26,750 bases of DNA from Byssothecium circinans (lineage: Eukaryota; Ascomycota; Dothideomycetes; Pleosporales; Massarinaceae): assembly GCA_010015675.1 (NCBI GenBank), contig ML976997.1, positions 684,772-711,521 of the forward strand, in the 5' to 3' direction. Shown piece by piece: positions 19,788-26,750 of this stretch. A program made the position numbers and the translations under genes. The notes below the pieces were generated by a model. The model saw only the letters and a program-made list of their open reading frames with translations. It did no database searches and was not told the origin of the DNA. Within the stretch, counting starts at the first letter, position 1. Every line of letters starts with the position of its first letter.

Positions 19788-19797
19788 TACCATGGTA
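19788..19797. promoter_or_regulatory. TACCATGGTA palindrome, copy 5
   Basis: A perfect palindrome 93-103 bp upstream of the ATG at 19891 and about 20 bp downstream of a TATA-like TATACAA (19762-19768). That places it near the expected transcription start of the lectin-like membrane protein gene. Confidence 0.45.
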
Positions 19798-19890
19798 GTC
19801 TCATTTCCTCCTACACGTTCGCTAGTCTAGCGCATTATTTTTTTGGTTTGGTCGATTTGTCTACCATTACCGTTCGCCGCCACCACCAAT

Positions 19891-20865
19891 ATGTCGCTCT
19901 TCGACCAGAACCAGTGGTACCAAATCACCGTACCCAAACTCAACAATGAATCCATGGCCGGCCTGAAAGGAGATCCCCAAAATACAGCAGCGGCAGTCTT
20001 CTTTCAAAGCACCAATACATCGTCGCCGGCGCAGCGATGGCAGATATGGCATACCGACAACGACACTTACGTTCTTCGATCTCAGGCCTCTGGCCCTACA
20101 GGATACCTTGCCGTTCGCGCAAATACAACGACCGAGTCACACACTGGCGGGACCACAGCCATCACGCGACAAGCCAATGTTGCGGGCGGAGAGGCGTTTT
20201 GGAAGATGAACACGTTCTCCAATGGGGGTTTGGGGATGGGAAACCTCGCGAATGGGACGGATTGGGGGTTGTTTGCAAAGGACGAGGCAGGGAATCGGGG
20301 AAGGATGGCTATGACAAATAATATCAAGGGGGAGCAGGACAACCAGAGCTTCAAGTTCAAGAAGATCGAGAAGATTGACGACCCGGCCTTTTCGACACTC
20401 CAGGTAGGTCGGCGTGATAGACTGTCTCCTGACTTCCTCATCCCTAACAATAAATAGACGCCTACGGCAACTCCACAACCCACTGGAGGCTCTTCGCAGT
20501 CTCCCGACTCGCCCAACACCACATTGCCCACCTTCAGCGGTCTATCTACAGGCGGCAAAGTAGCGATTGGTGCTTCAGTAGGCGCAGTCGTCCTCATCGC
20601 TCTCATTATCGGTCTGCTTTTCTTCCAGCATCGCCGCCGCCACAAGCAGTCTAGCGTAGAATCTCCAATTGCAGGCGGTTCGGCATCGAAGCCTGCGTCT
20701 AGCTATGATGGAACGGTCAAATACTCGCACAGCACAGAACAAGGCATTCCGCAAGAATTGGGTCAGCAGAATGCAGCGAGTGAGCTAGATGGAGGCAGCA
20801 GGATGAATGAGCTAGATGGAGGGAGGACGCTGCCGGCAGAGTTACCAGGGAGTCATGCACGTTGA
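19891..20865 (+). CDS. Ricin-B-lectin-like domain anchored by one membrane helix
   Basis: Exons 19891-20403 and 20458-20865, joined over a 54-bp intron (GTAGGT...AAATAG), give 306 residues. Residues about 8-165 form a beta-trefoil, ricin-B-lectin-like region: WYQI at 9-12, QRWQIW (48-53, the Q-x-W motif), GYLAVR, FWKM and NGTDWGL. A short Thr/Pro/Ser linker (172-200), a membrane helix (about 205-228, VAIGASVGAVVLIALIIGLLFF), basic HRRRHK and an acidic tail follow. The tail has two tandem ELDGG motifs (280-284 and 289-293), encoded by a 27-bp duplication at 20781-20822, and ends LPAELPGSHAR. No signal peptide precedes the lectin part; the in-frame region upstream of the ATG has no ATG and no hydrophobic leader of signal type. 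The helix may act as a signal anchor with the N-terminus outside. It probably senses or binds glycans at the cell surface; inference. Confidence 0.85.
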
Positions 20866-22610
20866 AGTTGAGGATTCACACATCATGACGAGTCCCCAGA
20901 CGGTACTTTGAGGTGTATTATGTGCTGCACGCAGGGCACCTGTGAGCTTGTCATGGCTAGGGAAGGTTTGGGTGTTGAGTCACCACCCGTGTGTGAGATG
21001 TTCAATGCAGCAGCGCCCAGCAGTGATGCGGACGAAAACATCGATAACAAGTTGCCACATCAGTCGTAGTCGTCGTCAAGGCCATCGGTTCTGAGCATGT
21101 TGGCAGAGATTTGAGGCTCGAGACCTATCGCGCAGTATAAATATCTGCTTGGAAGGATTGATGTGTGCCACACATCGCACACGCGGTCACGCATCGAAGC
21201 TGCCAAGATACCACAGCGCCACTGGTATACGCACCCCCCTCAGCTACCTCCTACTTCCCATATCATTATACCCGCAAGTTTCAAAGCAACATTTCCCACG
21301 GCATCAGACTTTTAACCCACCAGCCATCCCACAACACCAGCAAGTAAGCCTTTCAATCCCCAAGCCCACACACCAAACTTCAGGACTACCCACCGACCGA
21401 CCGCGCCCCAGACCAAAACCTTGCGGAAGAATCCGAGCCCTCATGGTCTGCGGCTTCTACATAGTCCTCTTACTCTTCCCATCTTACCGTCAAGCGCCAT
21501 CGCAACGAAACGTACGGAACGGTTATCACCTTCAGGACCGATGCGGCCGAATTGCCATGGAACACTCGATTATCGGGACTAGGTGACGCTTGAGTCACTT
21601 TGTGGGAAGAGGTTGAGTTGGTTCTTGGCTTCGTTGTCGCCGTTAATCTGGGCCGAATCCGTTCTGTTGTGTGTTTCACCGTTCTGTATGTGTCGCGATA
21701 CCCTTCTCTTAAACTCAATGTTTTTGCAGCTATTCGCCTAAGAACAAATTTTTATACCTACAAGAGCGCGTTTCAAATCCTCTCTGTAATCGTCCTTGCT
21801 TTTCCACTCTTTTTATCGCAACTTTCGTTCCTGTCGGCTGGGAACTAAGGGAATGCCTTCACTTCGCCAAAAGATATGATTGAGTGATTATCTTTTCTAG
21901 GGCGTCATGGCAATGAGAGGAGCCAAAGTTCGTGAGTTTTGTTTTATGCGGTTCCATCCTCCACCGTCAGCGAACGACTGTTATGATATGTGCAGCTAAA
22001 AAGTCACGTGACTATAACCAGCAAATACATTCACTGCATGGTTCAACACCGGGAAATGAGCAGGACTATCGCAACATTGACGATACTAAAGGCTTGTAGC
22101 AATACCTATGCTTGTTCTGGCCTTGGGGGAATACCTGGCAACGCGTCCGACATTGGGAATCCTTTAACATATTTGCGCGATCGCATGATGCCCCACGCCC
22201 ATCATGCGAGCATTCTATGCCCGTAGTTTGCTTCCTTCTCTCCTATCTTGTTGAGGGTCGATAGATACTATTCTCCAAAGTGAATATGTAGGTGGCCCGT
22301 TCAAATTGGTTTGCGACCCATGCCGGCTAATGTGAATGTGCTTTCCACGCCAGTCATATTAATTGCAGGTACTTCCCCCAGGCTCAGTGAATCCAAGCCC
22401 GGTAACAATAATCTATACATATATGGCCGCCCGCGATATCTCAGGCCCTTGGTACGGCGGCACTTTCGATCGCCCCACGTAGATTGGAGCTATGCCAATG
22501 TCCCAAGCTATCCCCGCTCAATGGGAGAGTAAGCTGTAAATACATATACATCTGAGCCTACCGATCTAGTTCAGCTCTCCGTGTAAGGCTTCACATCAGC
22601 ATCACTGATC
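20866..22610. other. Intergenic with one TATA-led weak candidate
   Basis: About 1.7 kb with no confident gene. A good TATA box (GTATAAATAT at about 21134) leads into a C-rich, leader-like stretch and then a short ORF at 21443-21586 (separate entry). Frames at 21600-21848, 21990-22226 and 22311-22532 lack protein-like features. The stretch before 22611 should hold the DUF1996 gene promoter. Confidence 0.5.
21443..21586 (+). CDS. Short unrecognised ORF behind a TATA box
   Basis: A 47-codon frame starting MVCGFYIVLLLFPSYRQ, with one short hydrophobic stretch followed by a polar, basic remainder. A TATA box lies about 300 bp upstream, and the region between is C/A-rich and ATG-poor near the ORF, like a fungal leader. 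A possible leader-intron donor (AGTAAGCC, about 21341) is visible without an obvious acceptor. An in-frame upstream ATG at 21149 would give 145 residues of low-complexity sequence, which I do not believe. No family recognised. Confidence 0.2.
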   Translation: MVCGFYIVLLLFPSYRQAPSQRNVRNGYHLQDRCGRIAMEHSIIGTR

Positions 22611-23945
22611 ATGCACGCTCCACTGCTCTCCCTCCTCACCGCCGCAGGGCTGGCGCAGGCTCAAGTCGCACACATGATGCGCTTCGCGTGCTCCCAGCTT
22701 ACTGTTGAGCGACTTGATCCGCTTGTGAATCCAGGGTTGGTGGGTTCGCCGCATACGCACCAGATTGTTGGAGGGAATTCCTTCCAGCCAGAGATGAGGC
22801 CAGGAGAACACGACCTAGTGTCGAAGAGTACTTGCACAAGTTGCACGTTTAGTGAAGGTATGCGCTCGGCTGTTTCTTGTACCAGACACTGGCACATCAG
22901 TTGGTGATACTGATTTGGTTTCCTGCAGATTTCAGCAACTACTGGACGGCGGCCCTGTATTTCCGAGCCCGCAATGGAACGTATAAGCGCATTAAGCAAG
23001 TCGAGAATGGCAACCTTCACCAAGACGGCGGTATGACTGTGTACTATATTCCGCCATACGATGGTGTTAGTAACGTAACTGCCTTCGCACCTGTGAGAAA
23101 GCCCACCACCAACCTACGCATTCCCCATGACGGCATGATCCGCTAATACTTCACAGGGCTTCCGCATGCTGGCAGGCAATCCCATGCTCCGCAACACCAC
23201 CGGCGAATCCCGCGGTATTTGCCACAGGTGCCTCTTCAAGGACCAGAGACCCTTCGGCGGCGCACCCTGCACGGGCAATGACACCACTTCCCTCCCCGCT
23301 CATCAATGCGAAGGTGGAATCCGCACTCAAGTTACCTTTCCCACTTGCTGGGACGGAAAGAACCTCGACTCACCGGACCATCAATCGCACGTTTCCTACG
23401 CCACAATTCCTTTCGAACCGTACGCTGACCCGGTGGTGACAAGACCGTATACGCCGGAGCTTCAGCGAGGGAAGTGTCCGGATACCCATTCAGTACATCT
23501 GCCGCAGGTCATGTACGAAGTGATCTTCGACACTACGCCGTTTAATGATCCGAAGTTGTGGCCGGAAGATGGGAGTCAGCCTTTAGTGTTCTCCATGGGC
23601 GATGCGTAGGTCTCCTCGGAGCCAGTTTAAGCCTGATAACAGAAGCTGATAAAGTAAATAGGACTGGCCATGGTAATCATGGAGATTACATGTTTGGATG
23701 GAAGGGTGATGCGCTTCAGCGTGCATTGAATGCCCGCTGCGACAATGATGTGTGCAAGGAGCTGAAGAGGCAGACCAATGAGGAAGCTATGAACTGCAAG
23801 ATTGCACAGAAAGTAGTTGAAGACGTTGATGGGGATAATTGTGAGTCAGAACTGTTGAGGCGTTAGGAAGTTGCACCGACTGACTAAAACAGGGCTTAAA
23901 ACGCTGCCTGGTGGCGTCGAGATTAACGATGGGATCAACATGTAG
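22611..23945 (+). CDS. Secreted DUF1996 protein, five exons
   Basis: Exons 22611-22857, 22929-23092, 23157-23605, 23662-23840 and 23893-23945 give 363 residues. The introns are 71, 64, 56 and 52 bp, all GT-AG (donors GTATGC, GTGAGA, GTAGGT, GTGAGT) with clear branch sites such as GCTAATAC and CTGACTAA. Family motifs run unbroken across every junction: signal peptide (about 1-18), [128 protein letters not shown] and WLKTLPG. This is the DUF1996 family of secreted fungal proteins, often reported in plant-associated or wall-degrading species; biochemical function is not established. No C-terminal WSC domain is present, unlike some relatives. The unspliced frames break at each intron and appear as three short ORFs. 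Confidence 0.95.
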
Positions 23946-24775
23946 GATCAGCCATGGTCTTGTTGAGTGGAGTATTTAGCGAAGAGAGAAGACAGGCTTC
24001 AGTTCTTTTTTATATGAACGTAAATAATGACCAGGTACCAACTTTGATACCTATGCGCTGATGGTGTTCTTCTGTCTGATTTGAAAGATGGACACCGCGA
24101 CCCCTGTTCGCAAGTAATATGCGGCTGCATAGAGAGACTGCGCGACGTTAACACTCGGCTTCCAGCGTGAAAATAGCAGATAACACTGAAAACCACCAGA
24201 TAGTTGTTCAAGCTTCCTATTCGCTCAAACAATAGTTCGCACACAACGTACGCAATTCCACCACTCAGACCTATCGAGGAACACTTCCAATGGTTCTGTG
24301 AAGCTTCAGAGCCGTCTGAGACGCATGTTACTAATACTGTGCCTATTATTCTATCAGTTGAAGGTCGTGGAAAGTCTTACCATCATACCCACAAGGGCTC
24401 AATAGCAGGGTACTGAGATCAATCGCAATGCCACGAGAAGACAGAAGCAGAACGACATTACATCAGTAGCCAACGGTGTACTGAACTCAAATATTCAGAC
24501 AACATGTCCCACTATCGCGATTGAGTAAACTGAGCCACCGAGGCATTTTTCATTGTGAACATGGCGAGGCACAATGCTATACGCCCTAAAACCAAAACTC
24601 TGTGTTGACAAACACAGCGACATTGTGCATGTCGATTTCGCCTATATACACGTAATAGGCCCCCCCTCTACCTCGACAACAAGCCATCAAACAATTCACA
24701 TACAAAACGACAAAACAACATACTACCTTACTGCGCATTGCAAATCGGACAGCTCGACCAATAGCAGACTTCGCT
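23946..24775. other. Intergenic, promoter region of the coiled-coil gene
   Basis: No gene supported; the frames at 23999-24416 and 24574-24810 have no protein-like features. A TATA-like CCTATATACACG lies at about 24641-24652, roughly 125-135 bp before the ATG at 24776, followed by a C-rich tract (about 24660) usual for a fungal leader. Confidence 0.5.
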
Positions 24776-25933
24776 ATGATTGGCCCTCCCAAGGTAGCCG
24801 GTCTTGGTGATATGCGCAACCGCATCGCCGCGGTCATTGCAGAGGCGAATGCGCAAGGCGCGAACCCAGTCGACGTAATCCCGGATGAAGCGCAGGTATA
24901 CTTCCAGAATTTAGCCCAGCTGGCCGAGGCGAAGGAATACATCAAGGAGTGTGAAGCGCGTGAAGTTGAACTGCGGGAAAAAATCGCCGAGACCGAGCAG
25001 AAACTGAAGGAGGCTCAACAGGCAGTCGAGGACATGCCTGAGGATCACGTTCAGCGCCTTCAAGACCTCAGGGTTGCTCACACCAGCGTCGAGTTTTACC
25101 GGCACATGCATTCGGATGCTGAGGAGCGTGCTAGTTGCTTCCAGCGTAAGTGGAAAGCTCTCCTCGACAAGCAGCATGGACATGAAGCTGTACAGTTCCG
25201 TGTCGATGCTCTGCAGGAGGAATCAGACCATCAAAAAAGCGTCATTGCTAATTTGGCATCGGCGAACCGCAGCATGCAGGATACGATCGAAACTGTACAG
25301 GCAACGCATGAGCACGCCATGGCGGAGAAGGCTAAACAGATTCAATCCATGAAGGATGCTCATCAAACAGAAGCCATGTATCACCAAGAGCAGGCAAATA
25401 AGTACGAGGCTGCCGAACATGATCGCGATATGGTCGATGATACAGTGAATAGCCTCGTTGATGCACTCGAGATGCAGACTGCCGGCGTAGCTTCAACTCT
25501 GAACGCTATATCTGCGCGCAGGCGCCATATGGATAAGCTGAACATGGTTATCGTTAGCGAGCTCGCATCATTGCGCCGAACATTTTCTCGCTGTACGGAG
25601 ATCCTTGGGCAATACAAGCCTGTTATCGATGAGTTGCTGAAGGCTACACCGGCAAATGCAGTGCGCCTTCTTGACGACCACCGGGTCGGCCTCAATGCTT
25701 CTTACAACGAGCTCGAGGGTTTGGATGGCTTGCGCCAGGCTATGGCTGATGAGCCAATAGATCCTGTTCGCAACGAGCTCGGGGATTTAGGCACTGCGGC
25801 GAAAGCCATGCATAGGACTTTGGAGAGCATGGCGCAAGCTTTTGCTGCTTCGACTGCTGTTGATAGTTCTCAGCCTAACGGCGTTTGGAGATCACTGTGC
25901 TCCAGACTTCGCAATGGTAGTCCGTCGAAGTAA
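24776..25933 (+). CDS. Uncharacterised coiled-coil protein
   Basis: An intronless frame of 385 residues. No signal peptide or membrane segment. Two stretches have long runs of Glu/Lys/Gln/Ala with heptad-like spacing: about 40-95 (AKEYIKECEAREVELREKIA) and about 140-225 (DALQEESDHQKSVIANLASA, HAMAEKAKQIQSMKD). A helical C-terminal half follows (ASLRRTFSRCTEILGQYKPV, DDHRVGLNASYNELEGLDGL). The start at 24776 fits the TATA and leader positions; MRNRIAAV (Met13) is an alternative. I do not recognise the family. It could be a cytoskeletal or scaffold protein or a lineage-specific orphan. It has coherent coding content over more than 1.1 kb, so I take it as real. Confidence 0.8.
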   Translation: MIGPPKVAGLGDMRNRIAAVIAEANAQGANPVDVIPDEAQVYFQNLAQLAEAKEYIKECEAREVELREKIAETEQKLKEAQQAVEDMPEDHVQRLQDLRVAHTSVEFYRHMHSDAEERASCFQRKWKALLDKQHGHEAVQFRVDALQEESDHQKSVIANLASANRSMQDTIETVQATHEHAMAEKAKQIQSMKDAHQTEAMYHQEQANKYEAAEHDRDMVDDTVNSLVDALEMQTAGVASTLNAISARRRHMDKLNMVIVSELASLRRTFSRCTEILGQYKPVIDELLKATPANAVRLLDDHRVGLNASYNELEGLDGLRQAMADEPIDPVRNELGDLGTAAKAMHRTLESMAQAFAASTAVDSSQPNGVWRSLCSRLRNGSPSK

Positions 25934-26580
25934 CCATCAGTGGAGTGATGACTTGGATTGGGACGATTGACTTCGAGTAGCTAGCGGAAAGACCCAGAGT
26001 GCCGGGAGCAGATATTGATTCGGAGACCACTGATGTTAATTTGCGTGAGAAACATTCATGTACTGTAATCATAGGCGGAATTGGAAATTCAAACTTTCTT
26101 TTAGAACCCCTCCAATTTCTTTCTCTCATCAAAATCCATTCTTTCTAGAATGCTAGAGATTTTTGATTGTTTGCTTACTATAGCAACAAGATATATTTCC
26201 TTCCGACCTGCGAGGAAATCGTGATTGTCATTAGTAGTAGGCGTCAGCGAGAGTGCGCTGCCGGGAAAATTCCAGGAGGCGGTACAGGATACCATTCATG
26301 GCGTCCAGGTGCGTTTGCAATAATCGCGTTCGAAACCCGAGTTGAGTTGTGGGGCTCGCGGAGCGAAGAGGGTTGAAGCGAGCTTTTAGCGCGGTCAGGT
26401 GACCTGAGCTAGGTCTAGTCTGTCAGCCGGACAAGCCCATTCAGACCTATAGTCAAGCTCTGATTGTAGTAAAGAATAAATGAAAGATAATAGCTTGCAG
26501 TTAAGCATTAAGGGGGTTTCCTAGGCTAATATAAACTTCTAATATAAATCTTAATAACTAGTTATAGATTAACGTATTCC
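25934..26580. other. Intergenic, turning AT-rich toward the transposon
   Basis: No gene supported. From about 26460 the sequence becomes AT-rich with many TA steps (for example TCTAATATAAATCTTAATAA around 26538-26557), as expected for RIP-affected or transposon-flanking DNA. Confidence 0.5.
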
Positions 26581-26610
26581 ACCATCGAACCGCCCACACC
26601 ATCGAACCGC
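26581..26610. repeat. Two direct copies of ACCATCGAACCGC at the transposon end
   Basis: The 13-mer ACCATCGAACCGC occurs at 26581-26593 and 26598-26610 (17-bp period), about 25-55 bp outside the transposase stop codon. Short subterminal direct repeats like this are transposase-binding sites in many DNA transposons, so it probably belongs to the terminal region of the element. The exact end (expected next to a TA, near 26575) is not resolved. Confidence 0.6.
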
Positions 26611-26750
26611 TCACGATTCCTTGGCAACACCAACTCACTCAACTGCATCATCATTATCGTCCGCATCGCTATCTGAAAATATATACTGAGTACTAGCCTC
26701 CGACTCAGAAGAACCCTCTTCATCAGCTTGACAAGTTCTCGCGTTATGCC
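26581..26750 (-). mobile_element. 3' end of a second pogo-like transposon, running off the right edge
   Basis: On the minus strand a frame open from the window edge (26750) to TGA at 26635-26637 codes a transposase C-terminus: HNARTCQ, the last half of a CCHC-like zinc knuckle usual at the end of fungal pogo/Fot-type transposases, then an acidic Ser/Glu/Asp tail (EEGSSESEASTQYIF, SDSDADDNDDAVE). The two visible bases before HNARTC are GG, compatible with the expected Gly. No nonsense codon is seen in this short piece, so whether the element is alive cannot be judged. It has the same orientation as the dead element at the left edge, but the two show different ends of the protein and cannot be compared here. 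Confidence 0.75.

Overview
The window looks like nuclear DNA of a filamentous ascomycete (Pezizomycotina, most likely a Dothideomycete, though the class is a guess). The reasons are short introns of 51-108 bp with GTAnGN donors, CTGAC/CTAAT-type branch sites and YAG acceptors. The gene set is also typical: MSS51, a DUF1996 protein, a Cps1-type polysaccharide synthase, a type-B carboxylesterase and single-pass wall-sensor-like proteins. A pogo/Fot1-type transposase at the left edge has been killed only by nonsense substitutions, as expected from repeat-induced point mutation (RIP).

Layout. 1-1370: dead pogo/Fot1 transposase (minus), running off the left edge. 2625-3023: small secreted Cys-rich peptide gene (plus) with a stop codon in front of a well-formed intron. 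3274-4815: MSS51 (minus). 5813-6710: single-pass surface protein with a six-Cys ectodomain (plus, one intron). 8907-9674: secreted protein made of two copies of one domain (minus). 10617-12257: membrane family-2 glycosyltransferase (minus). 12916-13764: ELRNLIY-type gene with one in-frame TGA (minus). 14555-16277: carboxylesterase in three exons (minus). 18550-19272: signal peptide, Ser/Thr/Pro stalk and one membrane helix (plus, one intron). 19891-20865: ricin-lectin-like domain, membrane helix and cytoplasmic tail (plus, one intron). 22611-23945: secreted DUF1996 protein in five exons (plus). 24776-25933: coiled-coil protein (plus). 26581-26750: 3' end of a second pogo-like transposon with a zinc-knuckle transposase tail (minus), running off the right edge.

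The window is therefore about 25 kb of host sequence between two pogo-class transposons. Apart from MSS51 (mitochondrial COX1 translation), the coiled-coil protein and the ELRNLIY gene, every gene encodes a secreted, wall-facing or membrane product. I see no sign of an operon or a classical biosynthetic cluster. The shared theme is cell surface and secretion.

The strongest unexplained signal is a perfect 10-bp palindrome, TACCATGGTA, found five times, always between genes and mostly just upstream of a start codon. One copy directly abuts a TATA box. About 0.03 occurrences would be expected by chance. Other points of interest are two genes each interrupted by a single stop codon, a duplicated promoter segment differing by about 74 bp that contains the palindrome, and an ELDGG motif shared by the cytoplasmic tails of two unrelated surface proteins.
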